A stretch of DNA of 64,000 nt, taken from NCBI GenBank assembly GCA_028583405.1, contig JAPTMU010000050.1, forward strand, positions 62,001-126,000, read 5' to 3'. The DNA is from Pogonophryne albipinna (lineage: Eukaryota; Chordata; Actinopteri; Perciformes; Artedidraconidae). The translations under genes and the position numbers were made by a program. Positions 1 through 11,204 of the stretch are shown here, piece after piece (within the stretch, counting starts at the first letter, position 1; each line of letters starts with the position of its first letter). A model generated the notes under the pieces. It was given only the letters and a program-made list of their open reading frames with translations. It did no database searches and was not told the origin of the DNA.

Positions 1-1780
1 TACTATTGATAATTTCCAGAGAAACTCAAGGGGCCTCTTTTAATATCTGGAAGTTGCAACAAGACTTTCTGCCATTTCAAATGTAACACACTTCCCAAAT
101 ATCAGATGATAATCATCTGCAATACATAGAGACAGATAGGGACGAGCTGGAAAGACATGGCCCCCTGTGGGCAAAGAGTAGCACATATGTCTTATTGTTG
201 TTTTTATTTTAAGTGGAGCCATGAAAAATGAGAATTGCCTCAGGAATGTCAAGTTTGTTTCTATGAGCATGGTCAAATGGAGAACACATCCATAAAACTA
301 TAGTCAAGATGACCCTACAGCCCCTGCCGACTGGAGTCAATGAGGTACTTTCCCACTACATTGACTACAAAGTCTTTGAAGATCAGGAAAGATTCACCAA
401 AAAACAAGCTAGTTTTGTATTGACCAAATAAACAGCAATGTTCAGATCAATTACTTATTCATGTTTTAAATAAAGGTGAATGTATTATTGTATTAATATC
501 ACTCTATAACCATAATACGTTACATAGTCCATCTGTTAATTTTGGCTGTCTTTTCAAACTAATATGGTCCCGACGTCCTCTACAGTGGACATACTGTAAC
601 ATTTTAAAATAAAATAAAATAAAAAAAGTCTAAATTGCAAGATGTTTTTTTAACCCTAAATAGGTAGGAAATCACAAAAAAAAGGAAATTGGAAGACACT
701 TTTTTCCTCGGGTCCCAGGATATATATATATATATATATAGCCTGTGTTGTATATTTATACACACAAATGAACAACCTTGTGTTTTTTCAAAAAACAAAT
801 AAGTTGTATTGTAGTGTTTATTTTAGTGTTGTTGTTTTTTGTTGTTGTTTTGTTTCTTTCTGTTAACCGTCAAGTGGGAAATAAGTATTTTTTGTGTTTC
901 TCTTAGTATCCTAAGATACTGTTATGTTTGGCTGTGACATTCTTTTTTATTATGAAGGGCAGACCATCTATTTGTATTTATTTTGTTTTTTTTAGAAAGG
1001 GGCAGGTCATATAAGATTTGATTCTTCTCCCTGCTCCTTTTCGCTCAATGGTGTGTTTGTAGAGACATGTTTTCTTTGCAATTATTGTACATTTGGTTTT
1101 GCGTACCATGAGCGGGACAAATACAAATTAAATTAAATTAAATGAAGTGTTGTTTTATGCTTATCCACATTTTGATTTCAGAGCACAGGACAGGAGAATG
1201 CTGGGCACAACATAAAGCTCAACAGTGAAGCTGGCAATGCTGAACAAAACCATCTAGAGTTATAATATTTATTCAGCTGAAAAAGTCATTTTCAATGGGC
1301 AATTGTAACAGAATACATTTCTAAAGTAACCCCTTCTAACCCTGAAAGTGGGTTCACGAGTGCTTTTTTATGGTCGTAAAGAATATTAATGTGTTTTTAT
1401 GCGAAAGAAAATCACGTCCCAGGAGTCCCCGAGGCATGACAGAGCAGCAACAACAGTCAGTGTCTGCAGGAGCGTTGCACAACAGCTAGTTAGAAGACCG
1501 TGTCCACATGCGGCAAGAAACATCAAAGCCTTCCAAGTCCGGCACAACAGGTTATTTCAATTAGTCTCCAAACAAGAACCCTTCTTTTTCCCCAGCTGGA
1601 CCCCCACCTATCACTCCCAGAGATCAGCCACAGAGGACCCTGTCACCCTGTTTCCTTTTACACCCCCCAACGGCTTTGTTTTGGAAAAAGGAGAATTGAG
1701 TAAGGTTCAAAGTGGAGGAGAAGACCGCGGAGTAACATGAGATGGCGGTCGGTCCGACGGGGCATGAGGCTGTGCCAGAT
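1..1780. other. No gene recognised; AT-rich sequence
   Basis: I see no exon with convincing splice sites or a recognisable protein. The stretch is AT-rich, has a (TA)n run at about 719-740 and an AAATT-type pentamer run near 1124-1143. The short open frames, including one at 1399-1740, look like random or low-complexity translations. Confidence 0.5.
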
Positions 1781-1788
1781 GATACATG

Positions 1789-2780
1789 CAGGGCCGGCCC
1801 TTGGCATAGGCATTATAGGTGAATGCTAAGGGCGCATCAATCAATGGGGGCGCCAAAAAAAAAAAAAAAAAAAAAAAAAAGTTATAAAAAAAATTCATTT
1901 CATAACAACACAATTTCCCGATTTTGGATCAACAAAGTACATCTTATTATCTTATACTAACAGAACTACGCCTATATTGCGTACAGCGTCCATAAACTAT
2001 GGCGCACCCCCCCCCCCCACAAAAATCCCTTAGGTTTATGTGAAATAGTTATTTTTTTTGAAATAATGGTTTTAGTGTGCAATTATAGGTTTTAATTTTG
2101 TATTTGTGTTAATTTAAAATAAATCAAACTCCCAAAAAACGTATAGAGCTTTTATTAACATTGGAATTTACTGTGTAAGCGGCCGCGGGGGGAGAGCTTT
2201 AGAGAGCTCTCACCTGAAAGACTGAGAGGCTCTGATAACCTCAGTTCAGTGAGCTAAAGGCACACCTTTATATGATCATTATAGTTTTAAAAAAAGAAGA
2301 GAATAGATTTTCATCTATTCTCTTATAGTATAAAACACTATATGACAGTAAAAAAAGTTGTTATTAATACAGTTTGAAAGGGGAGTGATTTGTAAAATAT
2401 CCATAAATAAAAAGAAAATCTGCTTACAGTTCTGTTTCATATGGGTGTTGAGAGATGTATCCATAGATCTACTAATGTTGCTCTCAAAGTGCACCAGATA
2501 GATGCTTTTAACTTCAATATTAAAAACAAAAATCTTCCCGGGGGAGCATGCCCCCGGACCCCCCAAGAGGAGGTTAGGTCCACCCCCCACTTAAATCATG
2601 TTCAAATGGATAGGATACTAAATACATTTGCACACATCTTGTGTCCATATCTTTCTGTTCTGTTCTGGTCATGCCACAACCGTGCATGCATGCGCGAGTC
2701 ATAGTGAGTGTCTGCATTTGGGGGGGGGGGCGCCAGCTAAAATCTTGCCTAGGGCAGCATATTGGTCAGGGCCGGCCCTG
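1789..2780. mobile_element. hAT-like non-autonomous DNA element with 8-bp TSD
   Basis: The element begins CAGGGCCGGCCC and ends GGGCCGGCCCTG, short inverted ends that start with CAG and finish with CTG. It is flanked by an exact 8-bp duplication, GATACATG, at 1781-1788 and 2781-2788. An 8-bp target duplication with CA..TG-type ends is the usual signature of the hAT superfamily. The interior holds an A-run (about 1855-1880), a C-run near 2010 and a G-run near 2720, with no transposase-like frame, so it would be mobilised in trans. Superfamily assignment is inference from ends and TSD. Confidence 0.8.
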
Positions 2781-3071
2781 GATACATGCCTCCTGGTTTG
2801 AAACGGGGATCATTCTTTATGTCTAGGGCAATTTTTACAGAACATTTTCTATCTGTTTGTCTTATATTAACTTAAGTTTGAAATAAAAGAAAAACCCATT
2901 GTCCTATTGCAGAGTAAATTCATAAACTCAAGGCAGTTTCCTATCCTGATTAATCCTGTTATCCATTTCTGTAATATTTGCCTAGGGCAGCATATTGGTC
3001 AGGGCCGGCCCTGGATACATGCCTCCTGGTTTGAAACGGGGATCATTCTTTATGTCTAGGGCAATTTTTAC

Positions 3072-4436
3072 CAGTGACGTGCGGTGAGGTTCATGGCTGG
3101 TGAGGCACTGACTCTTTCAGAGTCAGATTTACAAATATTATATATTTTTACCTTAAAGGTGGGGTAGGTAATTTTGGAGAAACCAGCTCGAGTGCGCTAG
3201 AATTTGAAAATACAAAGCCCCTCCTCCAACACACACGAACGCGCACATGACCAATGAGGGCACGAGATAAGTTTGTGCACAGATGGAAGGCTGACAGGCA
3301 GGTTATTTTAGCCGGGCCGGCTAAAATGAGTGGTCGTGCTTTTTACAGTACTACGGCTTCCACAGATTAAATGTTTTTATGTATTTTTTGTCAAAGCACT
3401 TAAGACATTCATTGCTATCGGGATGTTAAGAGCATTCCATGGAATATAACAAAAAGTGTATCTCGAGCCGGTTTCTCAAACTTACCTACCCCACCTTTAA
3501 TCGAAATATTCTGTTATTTTCAAAAGCTTTTTTAGTCTGATGCTTCGATTCATTTTAAACAGACCGTTCAACAAAAGGATAGCCTACCCAAAATCGAAAT
3601 ATTGGATTGTTCTCTCTTAGTAAGATCCAATTTTCATTACAAATGTGGTCTTACCTTGACTTGAAGATGAAGTCCATGCTATCCCTCTGGACAACAATCT
3701 TTATTACTTTTTTGTAAAAGTCCTCCTTATCTCCCTCTAGTTTCAAAAGTCTAGTTTGTTGTTTTCGTCTACCGTCTCTGCGTAGAATAACAGTAGCAAC
3801 AAGAACCTGTGGGCTCACGTGCGCCCCCTGCAGTGCGGCAGAGGTTGTGGCTGCCTCCCCTGGTGCTTTTTTCATTGCTGTTGTATGATGAGACCAGCGA
3901 GCTTAAATATCATATATACGTGAAATAAGTTATTTAGAGACTATGGATGTCGAGGAAACATGTAATAAAGGGATCTACAAACATTACATTGGTGACATAC
4001 AGTGAGATGGTGCAGGCATGCGCTTAGGGCCCGCTTTCCAGACAGTTTGGGGATGACGCATTCTGAGGTGAGGCAGAGCTCATCTGTGCCTCACCTCACC
4101 ACACAGTAACTGGCTTGAGCGCGCTCACAAAATAAGTGCCCGCGCTAAATTAGTGCCCGTGTTCCAGCCAGTTACTGTGGGCTTCTGTGAGGCAGAGCTC
4201 GTCCCTGCCTCACTTCTCAATCTCATCGCTCCCCGTAGTTGTAGCGGAGCTCGGCAAATTAGCCGATTTTTACTATAAAAAGCGATTGGAATCATACAGA
4301 AATCACATTTACAACACAGATCAGTGGACACATTTTATTATTATTATTATTTGTATTATTATTCTTTTTTTCCGTTACATTGGAGAATGACAAGTGAGGC
4401 TCTGCCTCACCTGCCTCCCCTGACCGCACGTCGCTG
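3072..4436. mobile_element. hAT-like non-autonomous element, TIR CAG(T/C)GACGTGCGGT
   Basis: The left end is CAGTGACGTGCGGT and the right end ACCGCACGTCGCTG, giving inverted ends with one mismatch. The flanks are an exact 8-bp duplication, ATTTTTAC, at 3064-3071 and 4437-4444. The tandem copy at 2745-2977 keeps the uninterrupted sequence at about 2832-2839, an internal empty-site control. Subterminal GAGGC(A)GAGCTC/GTGCCTCACC motifs occur repeatedly. A hairpin is formed by ACAGTAACTGGCT at about 4104 and AGCCAGTTACTGT at about 4167. No transposase frame was seen. Confidence 0.85.
3157..3496. mobile_element. TTAA-flanked MITE nested in the hAT-like element
   Basis: This 340-bp insert starts AGGTGGGGTAGGTAA and ends TTACCTACCCCACCT, which are perfect inverted ends. 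It is flanked on both sides by TTAA (3153-3156 and 3497-3500). Target duplication at TTAA is typical of piggyBac and Kolobok superfamilies; I cannot say which. Homology of the ends continues inward in GGAGAAACC(A/G)GCTCGAG. No coding capacity is visible. Confidence 0.8.
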
Positions 4437-4586
4437 ATTTTTACAGAACATTTTCTATCTGATTGTCTTATATTAACTTAAGTTTGAAATAAAAGAAAAA
4501 CCCATTGTCCTATTGCAGAGTAAATTCATAAACTCAAGGCAGTTTCCTATCCTGATTAATCCTGTTATCCATTTCTGTAATATTTC

Positions 4587-5246
4587 ATACTTCAGTCTGA
4601 AACTCGTCCTGTCATGCCTGCACCTATGTTTTGGAATTTACTGGAGATAGACAAGTCTTAATATCAATGACTCTCATCTGGCACTCGCAAGGTTGCTATC
4701 ATAGACCAGAAATGACAGGTGTCAATTTTAAATCATTTTGGCAGTTGATATGTACACAACGTGGTTTGGGAAATGTAAAGTCATACGGTCTGAGTAGCCT
4801 TTCAGTTATGATTTCCCATTGTTTGAGTTGTTCCCTCTGTCATTGCCATACAAACGTAACAGCAGTGCAGCAGTCATTTTGTTTATTTAGGACAGGGTCT
4901 ATCCCAAGCCAACAGGAAGTGCGCCAGCCACTGAAGCAAATTGTCCTAATGGCCAAACAGTGGTACTACACTTCCGTGCTAATCCGTGACGTAATTTTGA
5001 CCCAAAAGTACCTTTTCTTGTTGATTTATATTGGGAAGAAACGTCTGTAAATCAGCGTATTTTTTTTTTAGCTAAATAAACTACCCAGTCAGAACACTTT
5101 TAAGACTGTCATTTAAATCATTCGTTTTTTAAAAGTTGTAAAATGCACTAAAAGGTGAAACCAGAGTTATTTTGCCTCTCCATCCATTTAACTAATTAAA
5201 GAGGGAGATCGGAGGAAGGCTTCAGGAGAATTTAGGTGCACATGCT
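4587..5246. other. No gene recognised
   Basis: Single-copy-looking sequence between two transposons. The longest open frame (4631-5050) has no recognisable domain, no splice context and no hydrophobic or repeat pattern, so I do not call it a gene. Confidence 0.4.
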
Positions 5247-5894
5247 CTAAAGCCCCGGACACACCAAGCCGATTTTGGCCGTCGATGGATGTCAGGCCGA
5301 CGATGAGCGTCCTGTCACCCTACTCAGATTGTTGTGTCCCGCACCGTCGTGTCTTTTCGGCCATGCCAACACCTTTTTGGCCGATTGCCTACCGATTCGA
5401 CATGTCGAATCTGTCGGTCAAATAAATCACTCTGATTGGCTGTTCAGCTAGCGAATCAGTGCATGAGAAGCAAAATGGAAGTGAGGGACCCAAACAAACT
5501 ATTAAGAAGGCAAATCTGAGATTTAATTTAACTCCAGCTCTCGACACAGGTTCGGGAAAGCCCCATGAGCTTCTCGTTGGAGTGAAAATGGAACGCACAT
5601 GCTTTTTGTTGTTTGTTTATATCACTCAGTCTGTTCTTCTTCTCTCGGTGTATAACGCAGTCTGTCTTCCGGTTGTTGTCTCTTTTGAATGACGAATACA
5701 CACTACCGCCGCCTGCTGGTAAGGAGAGGTATTGCCACTCACGCATGCGCAGTTCGTACGTGCTACTTGGCCGTCGGCTGAAGTCTTTGCAGTGTGTTCC
5801 AGTGCGACTGTTGGCCAAGACGCAGGAGACGTAACAGTCGGGGTCCGTCTGTGTCAGTTCTTTGGTTTCAGCTTGGTGTGTCCCTACCTTTAGG
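5247..5894. mobile_element. MITE with inverted ends GGACACACCAAGC
   Basis: The left end reads CTAAAGCCCCGGACACACCAAGC-like (5247-5269) and the right end is its imperfect inverse, GCTTGGTGTGTCCCTACCTTTAG (5871-5893). The interior has paired GTCGG/CCGAC words. The block 5605-5830 is closely related to 9617-9830 inside a different element. I could not resolve a target-site duplication, so superfamily is left open. Confidence 0.65.
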
Positions 5895-7930
5895 GAAAAA
5901 AGTTCCAGATGATCCGGGTACTTTTTAAAAATACAGTCGCTCCATTTTGGGTTTCATGCGCCACTGAGCAACTCTTATAGGAATGAATGGTATCGCCTCC
6001 CACGCTGTATCCAGTTCTCTTTATGTTATACATCCATGGTCTATGCCAACTAACCTGTTTAATCCTTATATTATAATTGTTCTTTAACATGGTTCTGGTA
6101 TACCAACAGTCCTTTATGTCATGCTAAACTGAGCTTTAACTGGAATTGAGTCTTAAACACACACAAACAGACGGAGAGAGAACACATGACTTGATACATA
6201 GCCAGATTGTTAAAGATATAAAACCATGCAGGATTTTATCTCAATTTAATTTATTGATTCCTTCATTAATTTGAATGAAAACATTTATGGAAGAAATTAG
6301 TTACATCAAATGCAGATGAGCAACAGTACAAAGGACACTTAAAAAAGCCAGTGTTGATTTAGTGCAAAAAGGTGACCTTTATGTAACATTTGTGGATTTT
6401 TCTTTCCCAGTCACTCAGCAAAACCCTTAGTTTGACTGAAGGCTCTGGGCCCACACATAGGCTGCATGAGTTCAAAGTCTTTCAACCAAAGAATGATTAG
6501 GTTCGCTTCACATTTGACATGAACATGAACACATCTGGTTCTATTTTAAATGGAACAGGAGAAGAGAGTGTTGATCGTAATGATGATATCTCTGTGTAGT
6601 ATTTATACAGTTCTCTCCATAGTGAAGATAGGACGTTCAGTCATGCAGAAACGGGAATATAAAAACAATCATCAGCATTTCCCTCAATCCTCACCCCATG
6701 TGTCGTTTACCGCGGCCAGGAGGTTTTCCAAACTAAACAAGAGGGAAAACATGAGGCCAAACAACACGCTGTAAGCATAACTAGCGCCTGAGGTTTTTCC
6801 CTGATAAGGTCATAAGGTTAAGAAGACCACCTTCCCAACAAACAACATGACAGTGTGGGGGAAACTTCTGTAGCAATGGAGAGTCAGGACTCAGAGAGAC
6901 ACGAGGAGAGTGGGAGCTTTGATGTGAAACACTGATGGTTTATTTGGAGTTTCGGCCGGAGAGTTGACAAGACAGGTGGTGTGTCACGAGTTGACACAGC
7001 CGTTGCCAAACCAATTCTGAAGAACCCTTTCTGTAGCTCGAGGTTTTAACTAGTTCAGAGTGTAATAATCAACATTCTTCATCAGTGAGACTAAACATTA
7101 TGGACCCTGAATCTAACTAGAGCTCTCGTCCAGAGAAAAGAATGCGCGCCAGGGAACCTTCGTCCCTGAACAGTAAACTACCTCATGGCGGCTTGTGCTC
7201 TGTCATAGACTGGCAACAACAATGCGCCCAAGCTGCCCCTCCTTAAGAGAGATAGCAGCAATACCCAAGGCCGTAGACCGATGCCATGGGAAAAGAGATA
7301 GTGAGAGGAGAAAATTATGAACTGTGTCGAAAGTTGAATACCTAGGCAAATTATTCCCTAACAGACAGCATATGATTGCCACAGGATGAGTCCCTGACAT
7401 GATCGTTGCCAAAGGACACAAAGTTGAATGTGGGGTTGTGTGATCCATAATCCGAAAGACAAGTTTAACAAGTTTGTTCTTGAGTCTCCTTCCGCTCCTC
7501 CTTTTTCTCTCTGAAAACAAATATGAAAGAAGAGTCACTGAAACAGCTTTTACAACTTTGCAATTCAAAAGGAAACACACCACGATTTTCTATTTGGGTA
7601 TTTCCAAGCTAGTTATCCTCACCTTTCGACAATTATTTTGGGGAAATAGCCCTCCAGACTGCATGCCCTGCTGCTCCATGGGAGTAGAATAAGTGACGTA
7701 ATGGCGAGCACTTGTTGAATCAAAACTGACCGCAGGAAAAATGTATGGTGACCTTGCATCAGGGCAGGGATCATTTTCAACTCGGTTCTCAATAAAAGCG
7801 CTTTATTACTCTTATTAATAGTGACATACATGAAGAGCGGACTGAGAACTGCCATTGTATTTAAACAAATAATGCGTTAGTTGGTTTGTTTAATCACTAT
7901 TAGTCTAGCAGGAAGGGCCCTCAGATTTTG
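5895..7930. other. No gene recognised
   Basis: No exon, tRNA-like fold or transposon end was recognised. Open frames at 6550-6774 and 7203-7583 have no family resemblance that I can see. The right edge is the start of the large inverted repeat. Confidence 0.4.
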
Positions 7931-8762
7931 AGATACCACTACCCGAGGTAGAACAAATGACAACAATGTTTTTTCTTATCTTTAGGGTCTCCCATTAATG
8001 AAATTGATTGTTGTCAAATTTTATTTTTGGGGAAACAATGTTTTTTTGGTTGTTCTTTAGAACTACCCCAATCCCTGAAAAAGAGCCAAATTAGACCAGG
8101 CCGAATGGGAAAGGTGACAAAAAAGCCCATAACTTGAGAATGACAACTCTTTTCCTCTTCAGATTTGCTGAGGTATGAACCAGGTGGCTTTCCTACTTCA
8201 CCAAATAGTCAGACAATTATTTAACGAAAAAAATACTGAATTATAGTCCTGTAAACTTAGCTTTAGTTTAGACGGAAATTGTACTTTTGGTGATAGGAAC
8301 ATAGGACTCCATCACTTTTCTCTCATTTATCAGAAAAACAGAAATCCCTAAAAAAGATATACCATTACTGAATTGTCTAGGGTGCTATTGAACACTAACC
8401 AGTAGTTGTATGGAAATATCTGGTACAGTTCTATTGCAAATGAGATTTCTTTAGACATAGGCCTACCTCTTCTCTGATACAGTCAAATTCCGAATGGGGG
8501 ATAAGTGGCACACTAGCCTATAAGTTAAGAATGCTCACTCTGATGGTCATTATATTTGGAGAGGGAAATACCAGGTGGCTGAACTACATCACCAAATAGT
8601 CAGAATAAGAGTAACCCAATACAATAAAGTGTATTAGTTCTAAATTGCAAGCCTCTAAAACATAGGTGTAAATAGTACAGGTTTTATTGGAACTTTAACC
8701 TTAATTCAAAGTACAGTAAACAATTCATCAGATAATTCTGTGAGAGGTCAAGTATATAGATA

Positions 8763-9384
8763 CTAGAGTATAATGTTAAATGTCAGGTTCCTCACAAACG
8801 TTAGGGGACACATTTTAACATTCAGTACAGCAGGTGCAGAACTCCGTACAGGGAAGGCCAACAGAGAGGCACTCGCACTTTCCACTCTCTCCACACTTTG
8901 CAATACAATGAGTAATGTCTCTCTTTCTGTAGGTGCTGGGGGTTTTGTAAATAGCACTGGTTGAATGGCCCCATCTCTGACAATCCACCCCTTGCCACCA
9001 GGACTCCATAACAAGGGTTTGGGTTCGGGCTGTGACACCATCGCTGTCTGAAACATTGCTCTTTACATGTTGTTGAAATGCATCCTCTGTTGGCGGCAGA
9101 TTTTCCGAGGCTGCATCTGTTGTTGATGCAATTATGAACCTCAGTTCATCCAAGTTTGTGCACATCAGTCCAATTTCCTTTTTTCCATATAGCAGAAGCG
9201 CAAATTCTCTTGCGCCTGGCAAAGACTCTTCCAAGCTGGCAGAGAGTCCAAAATGGGCCAGATCTTTGAGCTCGCTGAGATGGGTCTTGAGTTTGGTGAA
9301 TGCTGTTGTCTTTCCTATTCTGTACAAACTACTTGTTGTGCCACAGCCAGTGAGTGCATGACATGCTGGTAGACAGTTAGACAT
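8763..9384 (-). pseudogene. Relic of repeat-borne gene with HALTGCGTTS motif, left copy
   Basis: The reading frame begins MSNCLPACHALTGCGTTSSL and continues for 189 codons, ending in a Cys-rich tail of the form CxCx(n)CxxxCxCCxxC. Proteins with a LPxxHALTGCDTTS-like motif and such a tail are, from memory, common multi-copy sequences in fish and aquatic invertebrates; I do not know a proven function. The first half agrees with the copy at 12158-12791, but after the DSD tripeptide this copy lacks 2 nt, and it lacks about 8 nt more before the Cys-rich tail. The two copies therefore read in different frames. It lacks the N-terminal part expected for a full protein and is probably dead. Confidence 0.6.
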
Positions 9385-9395
9385 GTGGTTGCCGC

Positions 9396-10184
9396 CAGAG
9401 TTGGGTGTAACGCGTTACAAAGTAACGCGTTACTGTAATAATATAACTTTTGTCGGTAACGGAATAGTGTAACGCGCTACTTTTATAATTCAGTAATCAC
9501 ACTACAGTTACTAACATTGCCCCGACACTCGTTACTTCGTTACTTACTAAAATCAGTCATAATAAAACCTCAACAAACACCTGCAAAGAACACATGCTAA
9601 GGTGAAGCTAACGCACAGCTATTTGTTGTTTGTTTATATCACGTAGTCTGTTCTTCTTCTCTGTTTTCCGGTTGTTGCCTGTTTTGAATGAACACACTAC
9701 CGCCGCCTGCTGGTAAGGAGAGTTATTGCCACTCACGCATGCGCAGTTCGTACGTGCTCGGCTGAAGTCTTTGCGGTGTCTGGTTCCAGAACTTCCAGTG
9801 CAACACATGGCCAACACGCAGGAGAACACGCCGACGCAACAGCGTGAGCAGAGATAGACTGCGCAAAATATACAGATAGCAGGAGACAGAGGGCAGCCAT
9901 GGTCAGATAGGAAAACATTCAGGATCTGGATCAGTCTTATGCGACAATGGAAACTGAACTAAAGAGAACATTTGAAACTTTTGCAGTCTGCGTGATCTGC
10001 CTGCAGGGAGGGGCGGGCCGGCCCTGCGAGTAAAGTAACGAGTAAAGTAACGAGTAAAGTAACGAGTAAAGTAACGAGTTACTTTATGTAGAGAGTAACG
10101 AAGTAGTGTAATATATTACTTTTTTTAAAAAGTAATATGTAATATGTAATATATTACTTTTTTTTAATAACAACCCCATCTCTG
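9396..10184. mobile_element. hAT MITE (CAGAGTTGGG...CCCATCTCTG) with 8-bp TSD
   Basis: The ends CAGAGTTGGG and CCCATCTCTG are inverted with one mismatch. The exact 8-bp duplication GTTGCCGC lies at 9388-9395 and 10185-10192. The right arm of the surrounding inverted repeat has the same site unoccupied (at about 12150-12157, with one base changed), which proves insertion after the inverted duplication. Both subterminal regions carry GTAACGCGTTAC/GTAACGAGTTAC words, including a tandem AGTAAAGTAACG repeat. The middle (9617-9830) is shared with the unrelated-ended MITE at 5247-5894. No transposase. Confidence 0.9.
10026..10085. repeat. 12-bp tandem repeat (GAGTAAAGTAAC) about 4 copies
   Basis: The 12-mer is repeated about four times near the right end of the hAT MITE. 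It is a multiplied version of the element's subterminal GTAACGAGTTAC word. Confidence 0.8.
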
Positions 10185-10192
10185 GTTGCCGC

Positions 10193-11190
10193 CCAGCTTC
10201 AGGACCATCTCCAACTAAACGGCCTCTTTGAGAAATTCCAGTCCGGTTTCCGTTCCGTCCACAGCACTGAAACAGCTCTGGTCAGGGTCACAAACGACCT
10301 GCTGATGGCGGCTGAACCTGGTTCCCCATCTCTCCTCATGCTCCTGGATCTGACTGCAGCATTCAACACTGTTGGCCATAACATCCTCCTTCAGCGCCTC
10401 GAAAAACACCATCGGACTCTCTGACTCCGCCCGGAGCTGGTTCCAGTCCTGTCTGGAAGAACAGAGTACGTCTCCTTGGGAGGTGTGAGGTCCCAGACAC
10501 ACCCTGTCCCCTGTGGTGTCCCTCAAGGGTCGGTCCTCGGGCCCACTCTGTTCACCCTGTACACTCTGCCCCTTGGCCGTGTCATCAGCCAGCATGGAAT
10601 ATCATTCCATTGCTACGCTGATGACACGCAGCTATATATATATAAAGACAGACCCTATCCCACATGCATCCTTACTGTCACCATCATCATCACCGTTCCC
10701 ATCAACATCCCTTAACACCTGCATTGAGGAGATAAAGGCTTGGACACAACAAAACTTCCTGCAGCTAAATAGCTCCAAAACAGAGGCTATTTTAGTTGGC
10801 ACCCCAAACCAAGGTCCAGTCATCCCCCATAACCCACCTTTTCTGGCCAAAACATACCCCTCTCTGCATCAGTTACCAACCTGGGTGTAAGATTTGACCG
10901 ACATCTGACCTTTGACACCCACATCAAACACCTGGTCCATGCCTTCGTTTCCTCAAGGCTTGACTATTGTAACGCTATCCTCATCGGAACTCCTAGCGGG
11001 AGCCTTCAGAAGCTCCAATACGTACAGAACAGTGCTGCTAGGATCCTGATGAGGGTGAGAAAATACAACCACATCACATCCGTCCTTCATTCCCTCCACT
11101 GGCTTCCTGTCTCGTTCAGGATTGAATACAAGATCTCACTACTGACCCATCAGTGCATCCACGGGAACGCTCCTCCATACCTGAAATAAC
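10193..11190 (+). pseudogene. L2/CR1-like LINE reverse transcriptase fragment
   Basis: Broken frames translate to classic non-LTR reverse transcriptase blocks in order: [18 protein letters not shown] and [10 protein letters not shown] near 10230-10380, [13 protein letters not shown] near 10520-10555, then [12 protein letters not shown] near 10605-10640 with the catalytic YADD. After that come NLGVRFDRHLTFDTHIKH near 10880-10930, SAARILMRV, and HWLPVSFRIEYKISLL near 11100-11140, ending HGNAPPYLK. Frameshifts separate the blocks, so it is not active. The order and wording match fish L2/CR1-clade LINEs. The first about 115 bp also occur inverted at 12033-12150. Confidence 0.85.
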
Positions 11191-11204
11191 TACTCACATC
11201 ACAA

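Larger units (their letters stand above)
2745..4583. repeat. 233-bp tandem duplication, second copy split by a transposon
   Basis: Copy 1 is 2745-2977. Copy 2 is 2978-3071 continued at 4445-4583, separated by the element at 3072-4436 and its target duplication. Both copies start TTGCCTAGGGCAGCATATTG, run through the right end of the hAT-like element and its GATACATG, and end in GTAATATTT. The duplication therefore arose after the 1789-2780 insertion and before the 3072-4436 insertion. Confidence 0.9.
7931..10307. repeat. Left arm of a large inverted repeat
   Basis: This arm is the near-identical reverse complement of 12033-13623. The outermost match is AGATACC at 7931 with GGTATCT at 13623. 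The inner match ends in the GACCTGCTGATG stretch at 10307, opposite CATCAGCAGG at 12033. Without the 789-bp MITE and its duplicated 8 bp, the arm is about 1580 bp against 1591 bp for the right arm. Differences seen are scattered substitutions and small indels. It contains, from outside in, non-coding sequence, a minus-strand relic gene and the start of a LINE fragment. Confidence 0.9.

Noticed and set aside
1399..1740. 113-codon open frame
   Set aside because: No domain, no splice context, composition like non-coding sequence, and next to a transposon.
2700..2740. GC-rich G-run near 2720 as a possible CpG-island promoter
   Set aside because: It lies inside a hAT-like element and is followed by no recognisable exon.
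5528..5834. Open frames on both strands with shared peptides (NNRKT, KNRL.DINKQQ)
   Set aside because: The shared peptides come from the same repeat block at 9608-9829 and have no coding signature beyond the repeat relation.
8773..9361. Plus-strand open frames opposite the left relic gene
   Set aside because: They are antisense shadows; the same shadows appear on the minus strand of the right copy (12182-12781).
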